Assembly: GCF_023373525.1 (NCBI RefSeq)
Contig: NZ_CP097218.1
Location: forward strand, 806,001-870,000
Direction: 5' to 3'
Length of the DNA stretch: 64,000 bases
DNA from: Brachybacterium kimchii
Lineage (GTDB): Bacteria; Actinomycetota; Actinomycetes; Actinomycetales; Dermabacteraceae
The notes beneath the pieces were generated by a model. The model saw nothing but the letters and a program-made list of their open reading frames with translations, did not search any database and was not told where the DNA came from. Of the stretch, positions 1-8,220 are shown in pieces. Position 1 is the first letter of the stretch, and the number at the start of each line of letters is the position of its first letter. A program made the position numbers and the translations under genes.

Positions 1-441
1 TTGGTCTCTCTGGACTTCGATCCGTCGACGGGCACGCTCACAGCGATCGATGCGATCAGCACCGTCGCAGGGGACCCGGGTCGGTTGAACGAGCCGGCGG
101 ACATCCACATCCATCCCCGCGGGGACGTCGTGTATGTCAACAACCGAGGTGAGGACTCGCTGGCATGGTTCGACGTCAGCAGTGATGGATACCTGACGCG
201 TCGGGGCCAGGTGCAGCTGGGGGAGTCCATCCACCCCGGTCTGGCGGCGCGGAGTTTCGCCGTCGACCCCGAGGGAGCGTTCCTCCTGGTCGCCGATCGC
301 CCTTCCGGTCTCGTGCGCAGCTATTCCATAGGGACCGACGGCGCGCTCAGTCCGCTGGCGGAGGTGACCGTTCCCAATCCGGCCGCGGTCATCATTCCGT
401 CGCCGACTGACAACGGACAGTACGAAGGAGCCGCGTCGTGA
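1..441 (+). CDS. Lactonase family beta-propeller protein, 5'-truncated by window edge
   Basis: C-terminal 146 residues of a 6-phosphogluconolactonase-type (YbhE/Pgl, seven-bladed propeller) protein. Repeating blade signatures are visible: IHPRGDVVYVNNRGEDS, AVDPEGAFLLVADR and a final PNPAAV strand, as at the end of this family. The true start lies outside the window. It overlaps the next gene, so the two are translationally coupled in a sugar oxidation operon: dehydrogenase makes a lactone, lactonase opens it. The family call is firm; the sugar is unknown. Confidence 0.8.
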   Translation: MVSLDFDPSTGTLTAIDAISTVAGDPGRLNEPADIHIHPRGDVVYVNNRGEDSLAWFDVSSDGYLTRRGQVQLGESIHPGLAARSFAVDPEGAFLLVADRPSGLVRSYSIGTDGALSPLAEVTVPNPAAVIIPSPTDNGQYEGAAS

Positions 442-1607
442 TGACGACCCCTGCAGCACGCGCCGAGGGCCTGCGCGTGGCGATCCTCGGCGCGGGGATG
501 ATCGGAACCGTGCATCGGCGGGCTGCACTCCTCAACGGCGCGCAGCTCGTCGGTGTCATGGCCTCCTCGTCCGAGCGCTCCGAACAGGTGGCCGAGCAGT
601 GGCAGACGACACCGATCGCCCGGATCGAGGAGCTGGCCGACCTCGCGCCCGATGTCGTGCACGTATGCAGCCCCAATGGACTCCACGTCGAGCATGTGGA
701 GTCGGCACTCGCTGCCGGCGCCCACGTGATCTGCGAGAAGCCGCTGGCCATCGATACCCTCGACGCCCGACGCCTGGTCGAACGCGCACGGGCGCATGAT
801 CGTCTTGCGGCCGTTCCGTTCGTGTATCGGTTCCATCCCTTGGTGCGGGAGATCCGCGACCGGGTGCGCACCGGTGACTTCGGTGCGGTGCAGCTCATCC
901 ACGGTAGCTACCTGCAGGACTGGCTGCTCTCGCCCTCGGCCACCAGCTGGCGAGTCGACTCAGCCGTGGGCGGACCCTCGCGCGCATTCGCGGACATCGG
1001 CTCCCACTGGTGCGACCTGATGGAGTTCATCACCGGGGAGAGAATCGCGTCGCTCACCGCCGCGACAGCGATCACGGTTCCTCAGCGTCCCGCCACGGCA
1101 GCGCCCACCTTCTCAGCAGGCGATGCCACAGGCCCCCTTGTCGAGGTCAACACGGAAGATGCGGCTTCCATGATCTTCCGAACCGAGAGCGGGGCGCTCG
1201 GCAACGTCACGATCTCGCAGGTGTCTGCCGGGCGGAAGAACCGATTGTGGATCGAGGTCGATGGGGCCGAGCGCTCCGCCGTCTTCGACCAGGAGAATCC
1301 CGAGACGATCTGGCTCGGAGGCGAGGACCGCGCGGAGGTGCTCCAGCGCGACCCCGGCCACGGCAGCGCCGAGCAGCGCCGGCTCTCCACCCTGCCCGCA
1401 GGACATGCCCAGGGCTACGCGCAGTGCTTCGAAAACTTCGTGGCGGACGTCTACCGCGCCGTCAAGGGCAGCGTGCCCGATGGTCTGCCGACGTTCGACG
1501 ACGGTCTGCGGTCCGCGCAGATCGTCGATGCGGTGCTCACGTCCGCGGACTCCGGCGGGTGGATCGACGTCCCGAGCATGCAGCACGCCCCTTCCAGCAT
1601 CTGCTGA
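438..1607 (+). CDS. Gfo/Idh/MocA family NAD(P)-dependent oxidoreductase
   Basis: The N-terminal Rossmann fold shows the dinucleotide motif ILGAGMIG near residues 16-23. The family signature CEKPLA follows near residue 100, with the lysine that acts in sugar dehydrogenation, and then an alpha/beta dimerisation domain. The length (389 aa) is typical. GTG 438 is chosen because GAAGGAG lies 7 nt upstream; it overlaps the lactonase stop. It probably oxidises a sugar or cyclitol hydroxyl. The substrate cannot be read from sequence. Confidence 0.88.
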   Translation: MMTTPAARAEGLRVAILGAGMIGTVHRRAALLNGAQLVGVMASSSERSEQVAEQWQTTPIARIEELADLAPDVVHVCSPNGLHVEHVESALAAGAHVICEKPLAIDTLDARRLVERARAHDRLAAVPFVYRFHPLVREIRDRVRTGDFGAVQLIHGSYLQDWLLSPSATSWRVDSAVGGPSRAFADIGSHWCDLMEFITGERIASLTAATAITVPQRPATAAPTFSAGDATGPLVEVNTEDAASMIFRTESGALGNVTISQVSAGRKNRLWIEVDGAERSAVFDQENPETIWLGGEDRAEVLQRDPGHGSAEQRRLSTLPAGHAQGYAQCFENFVADVYRAVKGSVPDGLPTFDDGLRSAQIVDAVLTSADSGGWIDVPSMQHAPSSIC

Positions 1608-1624
1608 AACCACGAGAGAGAAGC

Positions 1625-2641
1625 ATGAACCAGAAGAATCGACAGCCGGTCACCCTGTTCACAGGGCAATGGGCAGATCTGCCTTTCGAAGAGGTCGCGC
1701 GTCTCGCGTCCGAATGGGGATACGACGGTCTCGAGATCGCCGCCAGCGGGGACCATCTGGACCTCAAGAGAGCCGATGAGGACGACGCCTACCTGCACTC
1801 GCGTCAGGAGATCCTCGAACGCCATGGACTGAAGACATGGGCGATCTCGAACCACCTCGCCGGGCAAGCAGTGTGCGATGACCCGATCGACTTCCGCCAC
1901 CGCGCGATCGTGCGCGACTACGTCTGGGGCGACGGAGACGCAGAGGGCGTGCGCCGTCGCGCCGCCGAGGACATGAAGCGTGCCGCCCGCGTCGCTCGGA
2001 AGCTGGGGGCGGACACCGTCGTCGGCTTCACCGGGTCTGCAATCTGGCCTTACGTTGCAATGTTCCCTCCGGTGCCCGCTGACGTCATCGACGCCGGGTA
2101 TGAAGACTTCGCGCGCCGGTGGAAACCGATCCTCGAAGTGTTCGACGGCGAGGGAGTGCGCTTCGCCCACGAGGTGCATCCCTCCGAGATCGCCTACGAC
2201 TACTGGACCAGCGTGCGTGCTCTCGAAGCCATCGATCATCACCACGCATTCGGGTTCAACTGGGATCCCTCCCACATGGCCTGGCAGGGCATCGACACGG
2301 TGGAGTTCATCTCGGACTTCGCAGATCGGATCTACCACGTCGATTGCAAGGACACGCGCATTCGCAGGGCGAGCGGGCGGCAGGGAATCCTCGGCTCCCA
2401 TCTGGCGTGGGGCGATCCGCGCCGCGGGTGGGACTTCGTCTCCACAGGTCACGGCGACATCCCCTGGGAGGACGCGTTCCGCGCGCTTGCCAGTATCGGA
2501 TATGACGGCCCCATCTCCATCGAGTGGGAAGACGCGGGGATGGACCGCCTGCACGGCGCCAGCGAAGCAGTCCAGTACATCCGGTCTCTTTTGTGGAAGC
2601 TTCCGGAAGCCGCGTTCGACAGCGCGTTCTCGAACCAATGA
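1625..2641 (+). CDS. Sugar phosphate isomerase/epimerase (TIM barrel, AP endonuclease 2 family)
   Basis: 338-residue xylose-isomerase-like TIM barrel. The expected metal-binding segments are present in order: HEVHPSE, NWDPSHMAWQG, HVDCKD and a C-terminal IEWED. An AGAGAAGC ribosome site precedes the ATG by a few bases. It sits 17 bp after the dehydrogenase and its stop overlaps the start of the kinase, so the three enzymes are one operon. It likely isomerises or epimerises a keto-sugar made by the dehydrogenase. Confidence 0.85.
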   Translation: MNQKNRQPVTLFTGQWADLPFEEVARLASEWGYDGLEIAASGDHLDLKRADEDDAYLHSRQEILERHGLKTWAISNHLAGQAVCDDPIDFRHRAIVRDYVWGDGDAEGVRRRAAEDMKRAARVARKLGADTVVGFTGSAIWPYVAMFPPVPADVIDAGYEDFARRWKPILEVFDGEGVRFAHEVHPSEIAYDYWTSVRALEAIDHHHAFGFNWDPSHMAWQGIDTVEFISDFADRIYHVDCKDTRIRRASGRQGILGSHLAWGDPRRGWDFVSTGHGDIPWEDAFRALASIGYDGPISIEWEDAGMDRLHGASEAVQYIRSLLWKLPEAAFDSAFSNQ

Positions 2642-3381
2642 GCGCGCGCCAGGCCATCGGCATCGATATCGGTGGAACAGGAATCAAGGGGGGAGTGGTC
2701 GACCTCGACTCGGGAGAGCTCGTAGGGGATCGGCTCGTTGTCCCCACTCCCGAGGGTGGACGTCCGCAGGACGTTGCACGGGTGACGCAGGAAGTCCTGG
2801 AGAACGTGGACTCGGCGGGGAGGGCCGTCGGCGTGTGTGTGCCGGCGGTCGTCCGTCAAGGACGAACGCTCTCCGCTGCGAACATCTCTGCCGAGTGGAT
2901 CGGTCTCGATGCTGAAGGGCTCTTCCAACACACTCTCGGGCGTCCTGTGCGGCTGATCAACGATGCCGATGCAGCTGGCCTCGCGGAGGTCCGCTTCGGA
3001 AGGGGCACTGCACCTCCTGGCGTCACCCTCGTCATCACCCTCGGCACGGGGATCGGCAGCGCGCTGTTCATCGACGGTGCCCTCGTCCCCAACACTGAGC
3101 TTGGGCACCTGAAGATCGACGGCGAGATTGCCGAACGCCGCGCGGCGTTTTCCAGCCTGCGTCGTGAACAGCTCGAATGGCGCGAGTGGGCCGGCCGGAT
3201 ATCGAGATATATTCGTGACATCGAGCGGCTGTTCTCTCCGGATCTGATCGTCATAGGCGGCGGCGGCAGTGCCCACTTCGATCACTTCGCCCATCACCTC
3301 GAGGTTTCCACCCTCATCCGATGCGCACGGTTTCACAATAACGCCGGAATCGTCGGAGCCGCCACACTCGCGCGCTCATAA
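2638..3381 (+). CDS. ROK family kinase, polyphosphate-glucokinase-like
   Basis: 247 residues with the phosphate-binding motif GIDIGGTGIKG at residues 8-18, a second phosphate motif TLGTGIGSA and the PNTELGHL segment characteristic of actinobacterial strictly polyphosphate/ATP glucokinases (PpgK). The length fits PpgK (about 250 aa) rather than ROK repressors, and there is no HTH. The ATG overlaps the upstream stop (ATGA). The likely role is to phosphorylate the sugar produced by the cluster. Confidence 0.85.
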   Translation: MSARQAIGIDIGGTGIKGGVVDLDSGELVGDRLVVPTPEGGRPQDVARVTQEVLENVDSAGRAVGVCVPAVVRQGRTLSAANISAEWIGLDAEGLFQHTLGRPVRLINDADAAGLAEVRFGRGTAPPGVTLVITLGTGIGSALFIDGALVPNTELGHLKIDGEIAERRAAFSSLRREQLEWREWAGRISRYIRDIERLFSPDLIVIGGGGSAHFDHFAHHLEVSTLIRCARFHNNAGIVGAATLARS

Positions 3382-3431
3382 CGCAATCCGTCAGCGAGTT
3401 TTCATTCGAATCCCAAAGAGGGGCACTTTCA

Positions 3432-4703
3432 ATGGCGAACGTGAGCGCCGACACCGTCGGCGATGATCTGTACAGCGATAATCCGAAACCCCGCGCACTC
3501 CATGTGCGCCTGATTGCGATGATGCTGCTTGAATTCTTCGTGCCAGGGACGTTCGTGGCGACCATGGGGCTCGTGCTCGCCACCAACGACCTCTCGAGCA
3601 TCATTGGCTTCTCGTACACGTTGGCGGCGGTTGCTGCGATCGTCTCGCCGATGTTCCTGGGTGCACTGGGAGATCGTCTCCTGCAGACGCAGCACGTCCT
3701 CGGCCTGTCGCACATCGTCGGCGGCGTCCTGCTTCTGTTCATCCCCGCCGCCGTGCACGCAGGCAATGCCCTGGTGGTGCTGCTGCTGATCTTCGTGTAC
3801 AAGATCTTCTACCAGCCCACCGTCGGCCTCTCGAATGCGATCGCCTTCCGGCACCTGGGCCGGGGCAGCCGGATGTTCCCGTACATCCGGGTGTTCGGCA
3901 CTCTAGGGTGGGTCCTCGCGGGCCTGACCATCGGCTGGATGGGCCTCTCTGCTTCCACCGGTGCCTTCTTGGTCACTGCGATCGGGAGCTTCGTGATCGG
4001 CGTGTATGCTTTCACCCTCCCTGCAACGCGCCCTGAGGGCATTGCGAAGCGCTTCAGCTGGGCCGATCTTGTGGGAGCCCGAGCCTTCGTCCTGCTCCGT
4101 CAGCGCAGCTTCCTCGTCTTCATGATCTGCGCCGTTCTCACCTCGATCTCCCTGGGTACGTACAACTCCTACGCTTCGCCGTACCTGGGCGCTCTCGGAA
4201 TCGAGAACGTCGCCGGGGTCCTGTCCATCGGTCAGATGTCAGAGGTCATCTTCATCCTCACAATCCCCTTCGTGCTCAAGCGGTTCGGCATGAAGTACAC
4301 GCTGCTTTGCGGCATGGCGCTCTGGGCCGTGCGATTCCTTCTGCTTGGGGTGGCGGCCTCGACGGAGAATTGGGTTGCTGTCGTCGCCGTCGGACTGCAT
4401 GGAATCTGCAACGACTTCTTCATTATCGTTGGCGCGATGTTCATCGATCGGGTGGCTCCTCGCGAGTTGCAGGCGCAGGCGCAGAGCATGCTTATCCTGG
4501 TCATCCAGGGGATCGGTGCATCCATCGGGTCTCTAGTGGCGGGCACGATCTATAACGCCACTATCGGCGGAAACCCACAGGCCGCAGCGGCGGACTGGTG
4601 GCCCGTGTGGATCTTCCCCATCGCAGCCGCGGTGATCACCACCGCTTTGTGGACCATGTTCTTCCATCAACGTGGTGTTCCTGAAGGTGGTCGAGCGTGT
4701 TAA
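3432..4703 (+). CDS. MFS transporter, nucleoside:H+ symporter-like
   Basis: 423 residues with about 12 hydrophobic helices. The helix-10/11 region with IDRVAPRELQAQAQ resembles the NupG/XapB nucleoside-proton symporter family, also found with sugar and glycoside uptake. It is 50 bp downstream of the kinase and in the same direction, so it likely imports the substrate of the cluster. Which substrate is not visible. Confidence 0.8.
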   Translation: MANVSADTVGDDLYSDNPKPRALHVRLIAMMLLEFFVPGTFVATMGLVLATNDLSSIIGFSYTLAAVAAIVSPMFLGALGDRLLQTQHVLGLSHIVGGVLLLFIPAAVHAGNALVVLLLIFVYKIFYQPTVGLSNAIAFRHLGRGSRMFPYIRVFGTLGWVLAGLTIGWMGLSASTGAFLVTAIGSFVIGVYAFTLPATRPEGIAKRFSWADLVGARAFVLLRQRSFLVFMICAVLTSISLGTYNSYASPYLGALGIENVAGVLSIGQMSEVIFILTIPFVLKRFGMKYTLLCGMALWAVRFLLLGVAASTENWVAVVAVGLHGICNDFFIIVGAMFIDRVAPRELQAQAQSMLILVIQGIGASIGSLVAGTIYNATIGGNPQAAAADWWPVWIFPIAAAVITTALWTMFFHQRGVPEGGRAC

Positions 4704-4889
4704 TTAGGCTGGGCGCGCCGGGTTCGCTATTGTGATCGATTATAGGGTTCGTCGGTGAGGGAGGATCGGTTTCTAGTTTTCGGGTTCGTCTCGGCTTGGG
4801 TCCAAATGTAGGGTCGCGTGAGGTTGGAGCATGTCGGAGAACTGTTGGAGGCCGATGGCCGGAACTTACAATTGCGGGCGGTGTGTAGC
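4704..4889. other. Intergenic flank left of the ISL3 element
   Basis: No supported gene. GC is lower than in the coding DNA around it. The insertion target CCATATCG lies at its right edge. The small open frames here are not protein-like. Confidence 0.6.
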
Positions 4890-4897
4890 CCATATCG
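4890..4897. repeat. 8-bp target site duplication, left copy
   Basis: CCATATCG immediately outside the left inverted repeat; the identical octamer follows the right inverted repeat at 6344-6351. Eight bp is the duplication length typical of ISL3. Confidence 0.92.
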
Positions 4898-4920
4898 GGC
4901 TCTTCAGAGTTGAGTGTGGG
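4898..4920 (+). repeat. Left terminal inverted repeat of ISL3 element
   Basis: Begins GGCTCTTCAGAGTTGAG and is a perfect match to the reverse complement of 6321-6343. Confidence 0.95.
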
Positions 4921-5011
4921 CGCGCCGGTGGCGTCGGGTAGCTGGGGATAGACGTCGAGGTCCTCGATGATGAGCGGACTTCTACCCCCGCTGATCTCAA
5001 GGACCTCGACA

Positions 5012-6337
5012 ATGCCCAACTCTACGTGCGCCTGCTCTGACGCGCTCGGCCGCTGCGACCGTTGCGATCTTCTCCTCGATTTCCCCAGCCTCCATCTGGC
5101 CTCGGTGGTGAAGGGCCGTACGGGCCTGGTGCTCGAGGTCGAGTCCTGCGATCCAGTGGCCGGATGCCCTGGTTGCGGAGTCATCGCCGCTGGTCACGGC
5201 CGAGTGATGGTCGAGGTGATCGATGCGCCCTGGGCGGGCCGTCCAGTGCGGATCCGGTGGCGCAAGCGCCGCTGGATCTGCCACGAGGGCATCTGCGAGG
5301 TGGTCTCGTTCGTGGAGCAGGACCCGGAGGTCTGCGCTCCGCGGGGCCTGCTGAGCACGCGCGCGATCCGCTGGGCGATCGGTCAGCTCCGGCGCGAGGG
5401 AGCGACGATCCAGGGCCTTGCTCGCCAGCTCGGCACGACCTGGAACACGGTCTGGTCCCAGGTCCGACCACTCCTGATCGAGGCTGCGAACGACCCGTCC
5501 CGGTTCGAGGGAGTGCAGGTCCTGGGCGTGGACGAGCACATCTGGCACCACCGGGACCCGCGCCGGCGCGGCCCGAAGGAGCTCACCGGGATGGTCGACC
5601 TGACCCGAGGACCCCACCCCACCGCCAGGCTGCTGGACCTGGTCCCCGGCCGATCCGGCAAGGCCTACCGAGACTGGCTGGACAAGCGGGGCGAGACGTT
5701 CCGCCGGAAGGTCGAGATCGCGACGCTGGACCCGTTCCAGGGATATAAGAACGCGATCGATGACCAGCTCGAAGATGCGACCTGCGTGCTGGACGCCTTC
5801 CACATCGTCAAGCTCGGCGGGGCGGCGGTCGATGACGTTCGCCGCCGGATCCAGCAGGAGACCCTCGGCCACCGCGGCCGCAAGGGAGATCCCCTCTACG
5901 GCATCCGCCACATCCTCCGCGCGGGGCGCGAACGCCTCACCCCGCGCCAGCAGACTCGGCTGGCCAGCGCGTTCGCGGCGCATCCCGATCATGTCGCGGT
6001 CGAGGTCGCCTACCACTGCTCCCAAGACCTCCGCGACGTCTTCCACCAGCCCACACCCGCACGAGGGCGACAGCTCGCCGAGAGGCTCATCGCCTCCCTG
6101 CCGTCCTGCCCGATCCCCGAGATCACCAGACTCGGGAAGACCCTGCACCGCTGGCGGACAGCGTTCCTGGCCTACTTCGACACCGACGGCGCGAGCAACG
6201 GCGGCACCGAGGCCGTCAACGGGATCATCGAGCTCGGCCGCCGCACCGCCCGCGGCTTCCGGAATTTCGAGCACTACCGCCTCCGAATGCTCCTCATCAC
6301 CGGCGGCCTCGACGCCTCACCCCACACTCAACTCTGA
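5012..6337 (+). CDS. ISL3-family transposase
   Basis: 441 residues. An N-terminal cysteine-rich zinc finger (CDRC, then CPGC and the ICHEGIC region) is followed by an HTH and a DDE catalytic core with GVDEHIWHH, TLDPFQGYKNAI and LDAFHIVKL. The C-terminal glutamate region is EAVNGIIELGRRTARGFRNFEHYRLR. ATG 5012 is preferred over the upstream ATG because the protein then starts at the zinc-finger segment. The order and length match full-length ISL3 transposases, so it should be active. Confidence 0.93.
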   Translation: MPNSTCACSDALGRCDRCDLLLDFPSLHLASVVKGRTGLVLEVESCDPVAGCPGCGVIAAGHGRVMVEVIDAPWAGRPVRIRWRKRRWICHEGICEVVSFVEQDPEVCAPRGLLSTRAIRWAIGQLRREGATIQGLARQLGTTWNTVWSQVRPLLIEAANDPSRFEGVQVLGVDEHIWHHRDPRRRGPKELTGMVDLTRGPHPTARLLDLVPGRSGKAYRDWLDKRGETFRRKVEIATLDPFQGYKNAIDDQLEDATCVLDAFHIVKLGGAAVDDVRRRIQQETLGHRGRKGDPLYGIRHILRAGRERLTPRQQTRLASAFAAHPDHVAVEVAYHCSQDLRDVFHQPTPARGRQLAERLIASLPSCPIPEITRLGKTLHRWRTAFLAYFDTDGASNGGTEAVNGIIELGRRTARGFRNFEHYRLRMLLITGGLDASPHTQL

Positions 6338-6343
6338 AGAGCC
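6321..6343 (-). repeat. Right terminal inverted repeat of ISL3 element
   Basis: Perfect 23-bp inverted copy of 4898-4920; it includes the transposase stop codon. Confidence 0.95.
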
Positions 6344-6351
6344 CCATATCG
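6344..6351. repeat. 8-bp target site duplication, right copy
   Basis: CCATATCG, identical to 4890-4897. Confidence 0.92.
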
Positions 6352-6717
6352 AGTGTGTTGGTGAATCCGGAAAATACCCAGTTCGCGCCGCCGACTCCGG
6401 ATTGTCGGCCCGTATAGCTTGTTCGTCATGGTGGATTGGGTGCGGCCAAGTTACGGTGAGGGGAAGGCCTGAAGGAGTCTCATTCACGTACAGAAAGGTT
6501 CACAGTCTCAATTGCGGTCTCCCGCCGAGAGAGGCGTTTAACTCGTACCTGCGTCATCTGGATGGCTTTGCGTGGCGCCCTTGGTGCCAAGTTCCAGGTT
6601 CAACGGACCCGTGGGTGGCCCGCGTCAGTGAATATGCCTGCGGAGACATGGTTGAGCGTGCGCCACCAGGCCCGATGCGTATCCGCCGGTACCTTCGCGA
6701 CAAGTTCCGTGAGCCCC
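6352..6717. other. Intergenic region between ISL3 and the element's first gene
   Basis: No gene recognised. It is less GC-rich than the flanks and no open frame looks protein-like. It ends in the first CGCCCACT box of the element, so the left boundary of the mobile element could lie here; I could not identify an attachment core. Confidence 0.4.
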
Positions 6718-6725
6718 CGCCCACT
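6718..6725 (+). promoter_or_regulatory. CGCCCACT box upstream of Xis-like gene
   Basis: Exact second box; no GTCCYR at the expected position (CGACAA instead). A GGAGG site then precedes the ATG 50 nt downstream. Confidence 0.5.
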
Positions 6726-6775
6726 GACGTGAGTACAGGGGCCGACCCACGGCTCCTCTCGCTCTGGAGGTCATC

Positions 6776-6994
6776 ATGGCTCGCAAGGCTCAGCCGCAGG
6801 ACATCGTCACGGTCGACGGACTGCTCACCGCCAAGGAGGTCGCGGACGCGCTTGGGCTTTCAACCGGGACGCTCGCGAACTGGCGGAGCCTCGAGCTGGG
6901 CCCCAAGTACGTGAAGGTCGGGGGGCGGGTTCGCTACCGCATCACGAGCCTGAATCTCTGGGTGGCCGAGCAGGAGCGCAAGGTCGCGAGCTGA
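6776..6994 (+). CDS. MerR/AlpA-type HTH protein, excisionase-like
   Basis: 72 residues. LLTAKEVADALGLSTGTLANWRS is a canonical HTH_17 fold, followed by a wing with VGGRVRYRITSLNLWV. This is the layout of Xis/AlpA DNA-binding accessory proteins. GGAGG precedes the ATG. It lies 1.2 kb from a tyrosine recombinase, so a role as directionality factor or local regulator is likely. Confidence 0.75.
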   Translation: MARKAQPQDIVTVDGLLTAKEVADALGLSTGTLANWRSLELGPKYVKVGGRVRYRITSLNLWVAEQERKVAS

Positions 6995-7140
6995 CCGTCT
7001 GATGAGGCGGCTTTGCGGTTCCGACGAGCAAGGGGTTGCCGCTCGAGCTCGCCTCGACCTTGAAACGTGGGTCTCCGGTCCGCCACGTTTGAGGGAACGT
7101 GTGGTTGTGGGGACGCGGGCGAGCTTCGGTCACACCGCCG

Positions 7141-7422
7141 TCACCTGTCGGCACTATCTCGTGCGGTGTCCTTTTCCGCTTCCTCGTTGCTTGTCAGCTC
7201 TCGCTCCAGTGCTGCGATCACGAGCGTTTTCACGGTTGAGTCTCGACGGACAGCCTCCAGCTTCACCTTCTTCTTCAGAACCGCGGGGATGTCGACCGTC
7301 AGCCGGTCCTCTTCAAGTCGGGGAGCGCCTGCGGGCGAGAAGATTGAAGGGGCCGCCCGTGCTGCGCGCCCCATGGTCAACGGGTCTCGGAGCGACGCGC
7401 CCCCCGGAGTGCTCGGGTTCAT
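7141..7422 (-). CDS. Ribbon-helix-helix protein, ParG-like partition partner
   Basis: 93 residues. The C-terminal half holds RLTVDIPAVLKKKVKLEAVRR, a beta strand followed by the first helix of an RHH fold, and a second helix TVKTLVIAALERELTS. The N-terminal half looks unstructured, as in ParG. Its ATG overlaps the parA stop (ATGA). A small ParA followed by an RHH protein is the type Ib plasmid partition layout, in which the RHH protein binds the centromere and represses the operon. Confidence 0.75.
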   Translation of the reverse strand: MNPSTPGGASLRDPLTMGRAARAAPSIFSPAGAPRLEEDRLTVDIPAVLKKKVKLEAVRRDSTVKTLVIAALERELTSNEEAEKDTARDSADR

Positions 7423-8048
7423 CTCGACTCCTTGCGTTCCCTAGTTGCAGGTCTCAATCGAACCCCCAATGCTCGGATCAGCTCATCCAGCACTGAGTCA
7501 TACCCAAACAGTCTCTCAGAGCGCACCGTCCGCGCGAAGCTTTCCTTGACCCGCTCGCTTCGGCGTACATCCGTGGCGAACAGGGGAACGTCGTGGCTCT
7601 GAAGTTCGGCGACGGCTTGCCGGTACGAGATCGTGCGTGGATTCGACTTGGAGATCAGCACCCCAAATGGCACGTCAGGCAGTGCCTCGATGAGCTTCCA
7701 CACCTGGGCCATGTCCAGGCCGGAGTGCTCAGTCGGGATAATGACCGCGTCCGCGACCCTTGCCGACGCCAGGATGACGTCTGGCAACCCAGGCGGAGTA
7801 TCGATCACGAGATGATCTGCGGTTTGTGCCCTCTCGAGGTGGGACAGTTCACGTGTGTTCGACGGGTTGACCCTGAAATCCAGGGGGTCCCCGGAGTCCT
7901 CAGCCCTGTATGCCCAGTCGGTGGCTGATCCCTGCGGGTCCATGTCGAAGACCTCAACGGTGCCTAACGAGGACAGTGCTTGCGCGAGATGCATTGCGCA
8001 AGTCGTCTTCCCTACCCCGCCCTTGGTGGAGATCACCGCGATTCGCAT
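7419..8048 (-). CDS. parA: ParA-type partition ATPase
   Basis: 209 residues with the deviant Walker A KGGVGKTT at residues 9-16, DMDPQGSA (switch I) and VIDTPPG (Walker B region). It has no N-terminal HTH, which places it with the short type Ib ParA proteins. It is coupled to the RHH gene downstream. Five tandem 8-bp repeats lie 46 bp upstream of its start. Expected role: segregation of the element. Confidence 0.88.
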   Translation of the reverse strand: MRIAVISTKGGVGKTTCAMHLAQALSSLGTVEVFDMDPQGSATDWAYRAEDSGDPLDFRVNPSNTRELSHLERAQTADHLVIDTPPGLPDVILASARVADAVIIPTEHSGLDMAQVWKLIEALPDVPFGVLISKSNPRTISYRQAVAELQSHDVPLFATDVRRSERVKESFARTVRSERLFGYDSVLDELIRALGVRLRPATRERKESR

Positions 8049-8093
8049 CCGCCCACAATACGTGATCGCATCAAACGCTCGTAACCGGAATCC

Positions 8094-8133
8094 TGGCTAT
8101 GTGGCTATGTGGCTATGTGGCTATGTGGCTATG
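8094..8133. repeat. Five tandem copies of TGGCTATG, candidate partition site
   Basis: Five exact head-to-tail 8-mers with no spacer, lying in the divergent interval between parA and the recombinase. In type Ib partition cassettes the centromere consists of short direct repeats upstream of parA, bound by the RHH partner. The assignment is inferred from position and structure. Confidence 0.7.
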
Positions 8134-8220
8134 TGGGGCCCAGTAGTTGCGTGTTCCTCACAGTTCCTGAACATTGAGATCCGTGATTCAGATACGGTCG
8201 CTCATGACGAAGGAGCGACA

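Larger units (their letters stand above)
4898..6343 (+). mobile_element. ISL3-family insertion sequence, complete
   Basis: A 1446-bp element bounded by perfect 23-bp inverted repeats starting GGCTCTTCAGAG and flanked by an 8-bp direct repeat. It has one transposase gene whose stop lies inside the right repeat. Intact ends plus an intact duplication suggest a recent insertion. It sits between the sugar operon and the first gene of the conjugative element. Confidence 0.95.

Noticed and set aside
1010-2641. 543-codon frame spanning the dehydrogenase end and the isomerase
   Set aside because: Only the part from 1625 is the isomerase; the upstream half is Arg-rich shadow of the dehydrogenase.
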